Shown here: positions 34,201 through 43,824 of the stretch, in pieces
Layout: every line of letters begins with the position of its first letter
How positions within the stretch are numbered: the first letter of the stretch is position 1
Origin: Malachius bipustulatus
Lineage: Eukaryota; Arthropoda; Insecta; Coleoptera; Melyridae
Direction: 5' to 3'
DNA length: 64,000 nt
Assembly (NCBI GenBank): GCA_910589415.1
Contig: OU342636.1
Location: forward strand, 5,748,437 to 5,812,436
Made by a program: the position numbers and the translations under genes
The notes under the pieces: model-generated
Databases searched by the model: none
Told to the model about the DNA's origin: nothing
Seen by the model: only the letters and a program-made list of their open reading frames with translations

Positions 34201-36004
34201 TCCCTTTGGACAGCCCTTTAATTTCAATGATCCTGGAACCTTGTTCCTCTTCCGTCCTTTTGGACAACCCTTTATTCTCAATGATTTTGGAACCTTGTTC
34301 CTCTTCCGTCCCTTTGGACAACCCTTTATTCTCAATGATTCTGGAACCTTGTTCCTCTTCCGTCCCTTTGGACAACCCTTTATTCTCAATGATTTTGGAA
34401 CCTTGTTCCTCTTCCGTCCCTTTGGACAACCCTTTATTCTCAATGATTCTGGAACCTTGTTCCTCTTCCGTCCCTTTGGACAACCCTTTGGAGCTCCCTC
34501 CGCTCTTGTACCTTTGTTCACGCCCGTTGTTCTTACATCCTGGTCTTTCCGACCCATAAGCTCCAATTGCTCCTCTTCCTTTTCTCAATTGTGTCTCGAT
34601 GGGACTAACTATTCCCTGCAAGTCCTTTCCTAGTCCTTTCCCAGGTTGGAATCCCATTCGCAACATCATCTTCATTCCAGCTCCATAGGCTTGACAGTTA
34701 TCGGCCTGTTCTATCATTTGTTCCACGTTTCCATCAATGGATGATCGTTCTACTTCACTTGCATTATTTACTTCCTGCTCATCATGTTGCATTCCTCCAA
34801 AAACAAATTTGATAAATGGTTGGTTTAATTTTGGAATCCTCTCTCTCTTAAAGCTTGTTGCATTGGAAGTTTTCCTCGTCCTTGCTTTATCATGGGCTGA
34901 CGCATGTGTGTTCCTGTGACCTACATTTCCTGTTGACTGCCACCGACCTTCAGTGTTGTTTACTGGCATGGGTGTATGTCCATATGTTCTGTGACCTTGT
35001 CCTATATTGCATCCTTGCCTCCGAGTATCCTTGTGACCTGCATTTCCTATTGATCGTTGCTGACCTTCCGTGTTGTTTATTGACCTAGGTGTATGTCCAT
35101 ATGTGCTGTGACCTTGGCCTCTATTGCATCCTTGCATCCAAGTGTCCTTGTGACCTGCATTTCCTATTGATCGCTGACGACCTTCCATGTTGTTTATTGA
35201 CATAGGTGTATGTCCATATGTGCTGTGACCTTGTCTTCTATTGCATCCTTGCATCCAAGTGTCCTTGTGACCTGCATTTCCTATTGATCGCTGACGACCT
35301 TCCGTGTTGTTTATTGACATAGGTGTATGTCCATATGTGCTGTGACCTTGTCCTCTATTGCATCCTTGCATGTAGACGTTATTATTGTTTTCACTACTGA
35401 CCTTGACCGTACGAGTCTCATTCCTCCTTCCAGCCAATACGTCACTGTATCTCCTGTTAATAATTTTAATAGGTCTAGGATTTCTCTGGGTCACTGCATG
35501 TATGTGCAATCCTGCTAGATGTTGTTCTGCTTCTTCGTTGGTCATTAGTGAGAGTACTTTGTCACCTAAATGCAGTTCCGGGCTGCTGGTCCGTGAATAT
35601 TGGATCGTACAGGCATGTTGATTAAGGAAATCTCGGCCCAGTAGCACATCTGAATCATCAAATAAGTCATCATCTACCACAAACAGTGAGGCACGTGACG
35701 GTTCCTTGCCGTTGGCTTCCGTGTCTAGGGTCAGTTCTGCGACTCCGTACAAATTCAAGGCGTGTCCGGTTACACCTACCAAACTCACATCGGGTGCTAC
35801 GGGAAAACAAGTGATATCGTTAGGTACTATACTTCTCCTCGCAAGCGATGCAGACGCCCCTGTATCCATTAAACATTTCCTCGGAATTCCTTCTACGTTA
35901 ATTATTGCTAAATATGGCACTACCTCCGTTGCAAAATTACTCACTAATGGTATTCGTCCTTGATTGATGGTGTTGGGTTCCCCTTGATGTTTACGGCTCG
36001 CCAA
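31292..36004 (-). CDS. ORF2: protease, G-patch, repeat domain and integrase C-terminal tail (1570 aa)
   Basis: The ORF is unbroken. An aspartic protease comes first ([10 protein letters not shown], active site DTGA at residues 47-50; [10 protein letters not shown] at about 120). Five 39-residue repeats ([17 protein letters not shown] type) span about 215-370. A G-patch follows ([20 protein letters not shown], about 440-485). Residues about 495-1290 are 18- and 27-residue repeats ([16 protein letters not shown]; with [11 protein letters not shown]). The integrase C-terminal SH3-like domain is recognisable ([32 protein letters not shown]) at about 1330-1405, then a charged tail. No RT, RNase H or DDE motifs exist. 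The frame is -1 relative to gag and open across the gag end, so it is probably made as a Gag fusion; the TTG at 36002-36004 is only a nominal start. Confidence 0.85.
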   Translation of the reverse strand: MASRKHQGEPNTINQGRIPLVSNFATEVVPYLAIINVEGIPRKCLMDTGASASLARRSIVPNDITCFPVAPDVSLVGVTGHALNLYGVAELTLDTEANGKEPSRASLFVVDDDLFDDSDVLLGRDFLNQHACTIQYSRTSSPELHLGDKVLSLMTNEEAEQHLAGLHIHAVTQRNPRPIKIINRRYSDVLAGRRNETRTVKVSSENNNNVYMQGCNRGQGHSTYGHTPMSINNTEGRQRSIGNAGHKDTWMQGCNRRQGHSTYGHTPMSINNMEGRQRSIGNAGHKDTWMQGCNRGQGHSTYGHTPRSINNTEGQQRSIGNAGHKDTRRQGCNIGQGHRTYGHTPMPVNNTEGRWQSTGNVGHRNTHASAHDKARTRKTSNATSFKRERIPKLNQPFIKFVFGGMQHDEQEVNNASEVERSSIDGNVEQMIEQADNCQAYGAGMKMMLRMGFQPGKGLGKDLQGIVSPIETQLRKGRGAIGAYGSERPGCKNNGREQRYKSGGSSKGLSKGTEEEQGSRIIENKGLSKGTEEEQGSKIIENKGLSKGTEEEQGSRIIENKGLSKGTEEEQGSKIIENKGLSKRTEEEQGSRIIEIKGLSKGTEVEQGSRIIKNKGLSKGIGVEQGSRINEDIRRSKGIEVKQGSRINEDIRRSKGIEVEQGSRINEDVRRSKGIEVEQGSRINEDIRRSKGIQEEKGSSGSYMEQGSRINEDIRRSKGIQEEKGSSSSYMEQGSRINEDIRRSKGIQEEKVSSGSYVEQGSRINEDVRRSKGIEVEQGSRINEDIRRSRGIEVEQGSRINEDIRRSKGIEVEQGSRINEDVRRSKGIEVEQGSRITEDIRRSRGIESEQGSKINEDKRRSKGIEVEQGSRIFEDIRRSKGIQEEKGSSSSYMEQGSRINEDIRRSKGIQEENVSSGSYVEQGSRINEDVRRSKGIEVEQGSRINEDIRRSKGIQEEKVSSGSYVEQGSRINEDVRRSKGIEVEQGSRIHEDIRRSKGIEEEKGSSSSYVEQGSKINEYVRRSKGIEEEKGSSGSYVEQGSRINEDIRRSKGIEEEKGSSSSYVEQGSKNNEYVRRSKGIEEEKGSSSSYVEQGSRINEDIRRSKGIEEEKGSSGRYVEQGSRINEDIRRSKGIEEEKGSSSSYVEQGSRINEDIRRSKGIEEEKGSSGSYMEQGSRINEDVRRSKGIEEEKGSSSSYVEQGSRINEDIRRSKGIEEEKGSSGSYVEQGSRNNNKGLQEQGSRNNRSLQELGSRNNEGLQEQGSRNNRRLQEQGSRNNTGIQERSSEEKEEKELLTETEVTLEVKTTIQPRGQTIVPGKGKHTITRKVQYDKKTKEKHFEEGDWVYIKNMAVKLGQSKKLSATWVGPMKIVEKIGEKTYLVRHPEKLKEYIVMIDRMKPYVERADHPKNPSQKKRERKFLRDKINIEKSESEVEGGTEGEEEKDRELYEGTGDSDLEIRDTRKNQRTKDKNTYAGRRTNKGKYPEEERSSEDSDYDHESEWENDENRRKKKQISEYTQKYWPYCSPVVYYPGPALIPAHPAEKSRVPARESPERHPRRSTRSRRPPVRLDL
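32150..34500 (-). repeat. Coding minisatellite, 54- and 81-base units
   Basis: Dozens of units with a common core (CCTTATATCTTCATTAATCC on the plus strand). Basic units are 54 bases; others carry a 27-base Ser-rich addition, making 81. All are multiples of three, so ORF2 stays open. Because no unit contains an antisense stop, the plus strand is also open for 531 codons (33038-34633), which I treat as a shadow. Confidence 0.95.
34890..35375 (-). repeat. Five 117-base coding repeats in ORF2
   Basis: Units of about 39 codons encode [20 protein letters not shown] and onward. They lie between protease and G-patch, distinct from the downstream minisatellite. Confidence 0.9.
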
Positions 36005-36030
36005 CCGGGGAATATTGTTAGCTTGCCTTT

Positions 36031-36040
36031 CTAGTTTAAC
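36031..36040 (-). promoter_or_regulatory. Putative -1 ribosomal frameshift site, GTTAAAC before gag stop
   Basis: On the minus strand the last gag codons read TTA AAC followed by TAG, preceded by G, giving the X XXY YYZ heptamer GTTAAAC in the correct phase. A -1 slip enters exactly the ORF2 frame, which is open across the site. A downstream structure was not modelled. Confidence 0.75.
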
Positions 36041-37137
36041 GTCGGTCTCGGACGTTCAACTTCTAGGTCGCTATTGTTGACTTCTCTTTCTTCTCTCGCA
36101 TTTTCATGATTATTCTCCCGACCTCTTGGCTCTCGCGTCGTTCTGCATCCCTTGGCCCAGTGCCCCATTTTTCCGCAATTAAAACAACACTGACTGAATG
36201 GGCTGTTCTGGCCTACGTTCTGCGAAGTATTAGGACCATAATTTCGATTGTAATCATATCCTATACGCGTTCCTCTTCCGTTATTACCTGGGAAAGTTCT
36301 ATAATTTTTTCCTGCTTCGGGGCATTCCCTCCGATAGTGCCCTTTTTTGCCGCAAAGAAAACACTCGTATCCTTGTCCTGGAATGCTTGTTTTTCTACAT
36401 TCACTCGCCAGATGTCCTTCCTGGGCACATTTGAAACACCTTCGTCGATTTCCGGTTTCCAAATTTTTTCTATCTTCCAATTTTTGCGTCACGCCTCGAA
36501 CGGCACCTCCAGACGTACGTTGTCTCATCATGGTCTGGGCCATTTCTTGTACTTTTACCAATTCTTCTGCCTTATCCAAGGTTAAATCAGGCTCCGCCAA
36601 CAGCGTGACTCCCATTTTCTCGAAGAGTTCCCTTTTTAGGCCTGTTTTAAACTGATTTAAAACTAACTGCTCGTATTGCAACTTCACCCCTGGTCTTTGT
36701 GCTGCGTTGGCTCCTTTCAGACTCTCTGCTAAGGCGCATGATCCTAAATACTTTAGCCTTGTGCAAAATGAGGCTACTCCTTCGTCGGCTCTTTGGTAGC
36801 ATCTTCCCAATCTTAATAAAGCTTCCCCCGGAATACGTGTCTGTGAAAACTTCTTAATAAATCTCTCCTTTAATTGTGCATATGGCAATGCGTCTAGCTC
36901 TTCCTCTGCTTGAAAGAATTGTGCAGCTTCCCCGGATAACTTGTATTTAAAAATCTTCAATGTATCTTGTTCAGTTAAATCGTCGAGTTTTGCCCTTGAT
37001 TCTAATTTGGAAAAGTAATCAGCTACCGAACTTTTTCCACTGTGTCCTTCAAAAGTACCGGCCAAAACCCCTAAGCTCACTTTTTGTTGTGCCACCACAT
37101 GAATATCCTGCACTGGGGGTAGCGGTGGATCTGCCAT
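36031..37137 (-). CDS. Gag of the RT-less element (368 aa)
   Basis: It starts with [10 protein letters not shown] at an ATG. A capsid-like helical region includes [18 protein letters not shown] and [11 protein letters not shown]. Three CCHC zinc knuckles follow: [28 protein letters not shown] and [14 protein letters not shown] (about residues 235-330). Gag would form particles and bind the RNA. It ends at TAG 36031-36033, directly after the slippery heptamer. The frame is intact. Confidence 0.92.
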   Translation of the reverse strand: MADPPLPPVQDIHVVAQQKVSLGVLAGTFEGHSGKSSVADYFSKLESRAKLDDLTEQDTLKIFKYKLSGEAAQFFQAEEELDALPYAQLKERFIKKFSQTRIPGEALLRLGRCYQRADEGVASFCTRLKYLGSCALAESLKGANAAQRPGVKLQYEQLVLNQFKTGLKRELFEKMGVTLLAEPDLTLDKAEELVKVQEMAQTMMRQRTSGGAVRGVTQKLEDRKNLETGNRRRCFKCAQEGHLASECRKTSIPGQGYECFLCGKKGHYRRECPEAGKNYRTFPGNNGRGTRIGYDYNRNYGPNTSQNVGQNSPFSQCCFNCGKMGHWAKGCRTTREPRGRENNHENAREEREVNNSDLEVERPRPTLN

Positions 37138-38055
37138 TTTGACTCAATTAATTTTTCCAACCGCGCTTCTATAATTTTAGCAAAACAACCGATTTATTAT
37201 CTCACACTTTGGTAACACTAAATTTTTCGTACTATTTTCAATAAACCAATTAGTTTACTGATAAACTCCCGCACTTTGCAATTTTCACAACACTTTTTGA
37301 TCTCTTTTTAATTTGTCAAAGAAAATGTTAAATCATTTATTTCTCAACTTCCAAAATCATTTTTATCTATCCTGAAAATACCTACACAACTGTACCAAAA
37401 TAAAAATGTGTCCCTAAATCTTTTACCTCGAAAGTGCACCTGTAATTGTTTTTATAACAAACAAAATATCAAAATAAATAGAAAATGTATTTCCCATATA
37501 TTTGGTTTATAACGTCCTTAAATAAAACACAACATACCTCATGTATATTTTCATGCAACTTGTGGTTAGTAAACTTAATCAACTAGAGGCCACTTAAATA
37601 AAATAATACTATTAAAAAAAAATTAAAATCAAGACTTGAAGGAATCTGATTAACTTTATCTTATAGTGTATGTCCCGCTTTACATTATTCAAACGTGCCT
37701 GCCTACCGAGCGGCGCTCGAACGCTAATACAAGCCTATATCAGATTTCATTCTGCTTGGCCTGGGTCCCCTCGTTCATTCAATACTTTACATCCAATTAT
37801 CACGTAATTATTAAACGAGACCAGAAAAAAATTCAAAGTGACGATTTTGGATTTTTCCGCAAATCATCCAGCTTTCAACCCCCAAATTATTATTACACTT
37901 CCTACTTAACAACTCGTAAGATGGCAAGTTCTCTCAATTTCAACAAAAACATAAAAAAATTTTTTTTTTTTTTTTTTTCAAAAAAAAAAAAAAAATGCAG
38001 ACTTTTGAGTCAGTTAGGGGATCGTTTTAGCTTCCACCCCACACCTGACACCAGA
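37138..38055 (-). other. Leader of the RT-less element, with primer binding site
   Basis: About 0.9 kb separates the 5' LTR from gag. Next to the LTR, at 38038-38053, minus-strand TGGTGTCAGGTGTGGG is placed as a tRNA primer site two bases from the LTR. A T18 run followed by an A15 run lies at about 37962-37996. The rest has no gene. Confidence 0.65.
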
Positions 38056-40413
38056 TGTAACCGGCGGGGCGAGAAAGGGGAGGGTTTTTCGCGCGCGCGG
38101 GCGGGCGCGCGATTTCCGTCGAAATTCGCCGCTCACGCACGCGCGTACGTACGTAAACGAATAAACAAATTTCTTTATTTATTTATCTACCTACTACTCT
38201 CTCCATTCTTCCCTGTGTCACAATAGTCCTTTGGCTGGCCGAGCGGTTTGTCAGTTAAAGGCTTCGAAAGAAATGAATAGGTAGGGGCCACACTGTACAA
38301 TTTAATGCACAGCGGCTCTAGCTAAAACGATCCAAGAAAAACTCAAAAATCTGCACTTACCCTTTGTTTTGTGAAATTTCAGAAAATCTGCCACCTTTTG
38401 GTTATTCCAAATTATTCTCGTCTGGTTGGATACTTACTTAGATTGTACTATTAGTCAAATTGATTCTCATTCTGTATAGGGCATTGCCAGCTCAGTAATT
38501 TTAATACTTATTTTTCCTGTTCTGGACTCACTTTATTTTACTTATTTTAATTCATTGATTGACTCTTGACAATTTCACTGACTCTCTTTTAATATTTTCG
38601 ACTTCTATTTTCAAAATCTTGAGTCTCACAAAACTAATTTATTTTTAACACTGCTGGGGTTCTAGTGTGATTTTTCTTGAATGAAAGAGGAGAAGATAAA
38701 TTTAACAAATTTATTATTGATAAAATAAATCATTTTGATACATGAATTACAAAAAAAAAGTTGATCTACCCTTACTAATATCTTGATTTTTAGGCACTTG
38801 CAAAATACAAATAATTAACTCTGCATTATTAAAGTATTAATTTTAAATTTTCGAAAAGGAGGATAGATGGATGATCCAGATTAATCGCTAGTCATCACTC
38901 TCTCTCCTCTCCTATCTACTTCAAATGGTTACATAATTTGACCGTTACCAAACCAGGAAAATTAATTCAAATAAAAATAATGCTACATTCTGTAACTAAA
39001 TTATCATCTTAAGCAGCACTCAAGTTTGGGACTTATATTTATTATTTCCACCTTTTTACTCAAATTAAAAGTTAGTTTATGATTTTTTACATTCTGACAC
39101 TCTCAATAACCATTACTTCATAAATTCCCAAATTTGAGGGCTTCCAGTGGCCAAAACACTACATCTGTGACAATTAGTAATCTACCATTCTACTATTACA
39201 TATTACCACTTACATTAGAAAGTTGGAGGGGTGATTTATTCAAGTAATCCTTCAAATGACACTCACTAAAGTTCAACACATTTCTCGCGCGCTCACGGTA
39301 CGACTTCCTAATTCGAGTTCCACTACCCAATTAATTATTTTCTCGGAACCAAGATCCGACTACCTAACTTGACTTAATTTTCAAAATTCAACTATATCCC
39401 CAAGGGACTCTAACTCTCCACCAATTATGTACGGGGACTCTAACCCTTCACCAACTATATTTCACGGGGACTCTAACCCTTCATCAATTATTTTATCCCG
39501 GGGACTCTAACCCTACACCAATTATTATATCCCGGGGACTCTAACCCTTCCTCAATTATTTCAGGGACTCTAATCCTTCCTCAATTATTTCAGGGACTCT
39601 AATCCTTCACCGCCCACCCTACGTACCTACATTTACTCAATTCTCCAAACTCTAAAACCTTAGTCTCAAAACTCAAACACAACTAAAACTTGGTAACTCG
39701 TGAAACACGAAATGCCGCGGAACTCGGAACTAGTACCCCACAAAACTCCTCAACTGAACTGGTACTCGAACTCGTACTCGTACTCGTACTGACTAAAAGA
39801 GTTACAAGAGTAACTAAACTAAACTCCCAGGAACTACCCCACAAAACTCCTCAACTGAACTAACACTGACACCGAGACTGGCCACCAAACTCCGAAAAAC
39901 TAAAACTCGGTAACTCTTGAAGTACAAAATGCCGCGTAAGAAGCCAGGAACTCGGAACTAGTGACGCTTACTCCCTTTTCTCCTCTATTTAATACCTCGC
40001 TTCCCTCTCTTAATTTCTTTCCGCGTGCCCTCTGCTTGCACCTCACGTTCATGATTTTTTTTTTATATTAAACCTCCTGTCCCAGCTATTATTTAATGAC
40101 TCTCGTTCTATTTTCTCACTCGTAGCGGCGGTGAATAAAGAGCAACATTGTTGTAAAGGTAACCTGATACCACGTTTTGTTCAAATAATGACTACCCGAC
40201 TTCATATCAACCGTGTGAGCTCGTATTATTAATTATTCCCATATACTTAATGCATATTTTCACGTCTGACTGCCGCCTTTATTTCAGCCAGACGCTCGCT
40301 TTGAACTCAAATTACTATATCCTTCAATTTATCCATTCTTTTCATTTCAATATTATCAAAAAAATGAAAGAAATTATTTTCAACTGATGATCGATATTTT
40401 TCGATCTATCACA
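38056..40413 (-). repeat. 5' LTR (2358 bp) of the RT-less element
   Basis: A direct copy of 25732-28092, ending at TGTGATAG on the minus strand and followed by the ACAG duplication at 40414-40417. Confidence 0.95.
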
Positions 40414-41020
40414 ACAGCAAGCTAAGGTAAGCTTTAAATAATAGGCAATAATCGAGGTAGGTATAATATTAGTTATAATAGCAGATTCAAATGAGAAAAT
40501 TACTTTTGTAATGCAAAATTATTTGTTTTATACGTAAGCATGGACGGTAACCTTAATTAGGACTATCTAACAAAAAATAATTAACATTTGATGTGAACCG
40601 AACTTACTAATAAAGATCAAGTAGGTACCTACGTAGGTATTTGTTGATTCTTATTTCTTACGATACGAGAGATCACCTGCCATAAAAGATCTATCATCTA
40701 ATGCCATAAAATCATCTAATACTAATAATATTCTAGGCGAACATTTCTTGGCTAATACAAACTCAAATATACTTTTTTTTGCAGTAAACAATAAGAACAA
40801 CAAAAGGAGGACCTTTGTGTTAATCGAATGTTCCCCGTCAGAAAGTGGAGGCTTATCAATATTAAGGGATGACTGGGTAACACCAAGAAAAACCCAGATG
40901 TTTGAAAGTTGAAATATTATGTTACTATTGTTTTTTTTTGTACTGTGTAGATACTGTAATCACCTATTAAATAAATTCTGTTGATACCTATGAGTCGAAT
41001 TATTATTATTTCCTATATGT
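40414..41020. other. Unassigned sequence beyond the LTR element
   Basis: This should continue the BEL/Pao element interrupted at 25731, but no coding match is visible. TAGGTACCTACGTAGG-type short repeats occur near 40620-40640. Confidence 0.4.
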
Positions 41021-41024
41021 ATAG

Positions 41025-41262
41025 TCATGTCAGTCACATTGACGTCATTTCTGACGTCTTTTTACGTCACATTTGACGTCTTTTAACGTCATGTCTTGAC
41101 GTCTTCTAACGTCATGTTTTGACGTCATTTTACGTCAGATACTGACGTCATTTGGCTGTGACATAATGACGTCAGTTTTTGATCATCTGGACGTCATAAT
41201 AAATGGACTAATGACGTAAGTACTGTCGAAAAAATGACGTCAAATTAACGTCACTGTGCTGC
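41025..41262. repeat. Cluster of TGACGTCA (CRE-like) palindromes
   Basis: About 230 bases are built from ACGTCA/TGACGT words. At least five are perfect TGACGTCA and many more are half-sites. TGACGTCA is the consensus of CREB/ATF factors, but these may simply be a degenerate satellite. Confidence 0.85.
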
Positions 41263-41354
41263 CTGGGTATTACACATATTAGGTATCTACAGTATGTCCC
41301 CGGATCGACTTTAAAAGAGGAAAAACTTCTTTGTTTTTGATTTCTCAGAAAATT

Positions 41355-41603
41355 TCACTCTTGATGATCTGGCCTGCTTAATTTCAAATCCCCAAAATAA
41401 AAGTTACTTTGTAGGTTACTCGAACGGTTCTTGAGATAATATAATTTTGTATCTCTCTTCACCATTCCACATACTCGTCTGCATTGCCTCTCTTTACATC
41501 TGAATTGTGTTGTAATCAAAGATTTATTTTGCAAATAATCAATCAGACGATCATTGTCGGTTTGTATGATAGCATTTAATTCATAAATAGAATTAATTTC
41601 CAT
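41355..41603 (-). pseudogene. Possible Merlin/ISXO2-like transposase N-terminal piece
   Basis: The 82-codon ORF MEINSIYELNAIIQTDNDRL has a helix followed by FRCKERQCRRVCGMVKRD, which resembles the zinc-ribbon head of IS1016/ISXO2-type transposases. No catalytic core follows. This is a weak call. Confidence 0.3.
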
Positions 41604-42018
41604 CTTTAAATGATTTTAAATGCGAAGGAGTTGAAGTTTCACCGAGAACTAATTATTAAGAGAAACGTCAAACAGATCCGCAGTTGTTATAATTTTCCAT
41701 GGCCCTCTGAGTAGTTTGAAAATAGGTTTTTATCTTTTGCAATAAATAGATTTAATTTTTTTCATCATCATTTAATTACAAAATAGAAAAAGGATAACAT
41801 CATTATTTAATAATTACAAAATTGGAAATGGATAAATAAGTAATAATTCCCGCTAGTTACCAACATTTAAAATAGTAGACAGATACGTCAATAAACTTTC
41901 GAAAGATAGTTTGGTAATCTTTTAAAATATGGTAAAATTAAATAAGAATAAATGGCAACAGCGCAGAAACATCTTTCTTTAGTCTTTGACAGTTGGCATG
42001 CTGGACAGAAGAATGAAT

Positions 42019-42258
42019 CGAGCGTGGCGTGGCCTCGCGGTTAAGTAGCGAGAACTGCTTGATCGTTGGATCCGTCGGACTGAGTTCGATTCTCAGTGAA
42101 GGCTCTGGGTGTCTGTGTTGTCCTTTCTACTATTTATTAATGGTATACTTGAGGCTGGGTAATGTTGGCGAATAGCTCAAACCCATAATTACCGGAGTGG
42201 AGCGACTTTGTCTTACCTACATAGGGAAGACCGAAGCTCCCTCCTTTAAAAAAAAAAA
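42019..42258 (+). mobile_element. tRNA-derived SINE with poly(A) tail
   Basis: A-box-like GTGGCCTCGCGGTTAAGTAG lies at about 42031 and B-box-like GAGTTCGATTC at 42083-42093, spaced as in a tRNA. An unrelated body and an A-run (42248-42258) follow. AAGAATGAAT flanks both sides (42009-42018, 42257-42266) as a target duplication, and the right copy has grown into a (GAAT)n repeat. It would be transcribed by RNA polymerase III and mobilised by a LINE. Confidence 0.85.
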
Positions 42259-42280
42259 GAATGAATGAATGAATGAATGA

Positions 42281-43820
42281 ATTTATGAAGTTTAATTTTC
42301 ATTTTTCGTTTAAAGTGAGGTTATAAAATTTCAAGTAACATAATAGAACAAAATCAAAAACACCGCACTTCGCACTTTAAAAATTCCTCGTTTTAAGTAA
42401 TTTGACTGAATTAAAACATAAAACTGGTAAATATGCTTTCGTAAAACCTTTATTAATTTTACTAGATAAGTGAAAGCTCGTTTAGCACGCACAAAACTGG
42501 AAATAATGGAGCGAGAAAATTGTTGATGAAATGAAAAAATCGAGTTAAAAATTGTTTTTTTTCAAAATTGTACGAATGGTCCGCAAATTTTTTTGCTTAA
42601 ATCGACTTGCTTTAAGGTAAGCTTCCTTCCTATATAGAAATTTTCCTAAAATTCGGAGTGACCGATCGGATAGGTATACCTAATCAATTTATTATTAATA
42701 ATTGAAGTTGAGTAGGTAGTATGTATGTAGTAGTACTTACCTATGGCTATGTTGCACTTTAGCGTTATCCGTAAGTCTGCTCTTTGGTCATGGTAATTTT
42801 TTTTTCCTTCAAATGTCCCTAAAATGAAAAAAAAACCTACCCTGACCAAAGACCTGACTTACCGGTGTCGTTAAAGTGTAACATTACCCCTACCTATATC
42901 ATTTTTCGATCGTTCCTTATATAGAGGTAGCTATTATCATTATCGTAACAATAATACATAATTAATTGTAACGAGAATGCCGGCCTGGCCAAGTAGTAAT
43001 ATTTTTATTTACAATAGGTACTTATACGTAAACAGAAGAGTTGCATTTTCCTTTACCAGAGCAGCAGCTGTTTGTCTGAGATTGTCTGCAGAACGTAGTA
43101 AAACGAATAGCATGTGGCAATGCTGAGAGCAGTCAGCCGCTCGCAAGCAGACAACATGTAGTGAAACGAAAAAATCATTTCTATATTAATTCTGATTTCT
43201 CTTAGTAGGTATCTCTATCTATTTTACAATTTTATATAATTCTTACTCTATGACTATGTGTGTTGCTAGGTTTCATTTACTTTTTCATTCCTTGCCTACG
43301 ACGTTGTTGCTAAGGAAGCCAGGTTGTTTGTTGTTTGTTGCCAGGTCCAGTTTGTTTAGAGCTGGTGACTGTCAAATAATAAAAAAAAAATGCGTCGATT
43401 GCTGTTTACTATATAGATTAGACGTAGCAATTTTTTTATGATTTGATTGAAGCTAATTTCACTGCTACAAGTAGCTGAGTATAATAACATCTCTGCAATA
43501 AGCACTTACTTTGGATAAAGCTGTGCAGGAGGTTGGTATATCTTGCTTGATTTTTCTAATCTATGATCGCTGATACGCAAGTCGTAATAAATGTGATTTC
43601 TAAATTGTTATTTACTGGTACGTTTTTAGACGTTGAAGGGGATACGTTGCAGGCCATACGTTAAAAGGCTTACGTTAAAGACCAGACTTTGAAGACTGAA
43701 GAGTGGACATTTACAAGACGACAATTTATTAGATGACACTGTTTTTTTGGTTGATCTACTGTTGGCTTTTGGGGTTCGAGATTCAGGATTGCCGATCAGT
43801 ATCCATCCGGAGAACCACTC
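42281..43820. other. Unassigned AT-rich intergenic stretch
   Basis: I see no gene or clear repeat here. Short ORFs (42646-42849, 43250-43441) have no family resemblance. Confidence 0.5.
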
Positions 43821-43824
43821 CGTT

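Larger units (their letters stand above)
25732..40413 (-). mobile_element. 14.7 kb env-bearing Ty3/gypsy-like element lacking RT
   Basis: LTRs of 2358 and 2361 bases flank gag, a giant ORF2 and an env-like ORF, all on the minus strand. ACAG flanks both sides (25728-25731, 40414-40417), a 4-base duplication usual for errantivirus-type elements. LTR ends are TGTGATAG...GGTTACA. The two LTRs differ by very little (one 3-base indel near 27340 and a base or so), so insertion was recent. Between the protease/G-patch and the integrase tail there is repeat sequence where RT, RNase H and the integrase core should be, so the element needs enzymes in trans. It lies inside the BEL/Pao remnant. Confidence 0.92.

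Noticed and set aside
32150..34500. Regular repeats as a CRISPR-like array
   Set aside because: There are no unique spacers; units are contiguous coding repeats in a eukaryotic retroelement.
33038..34633. 531-codon plus-strand ORF of proline- and phenylalanine-rich repeats
   Set aside because: It is the antisense of the ORF2 minisatellite. Every unit is a multiple of three and lacks antisense stops, so it stays open by construction.
43250..43441. 63-codon ORF with hydrophobic ends
   Set aside because: No start context, motif or conservation evidence; typical of chance ORFs here.
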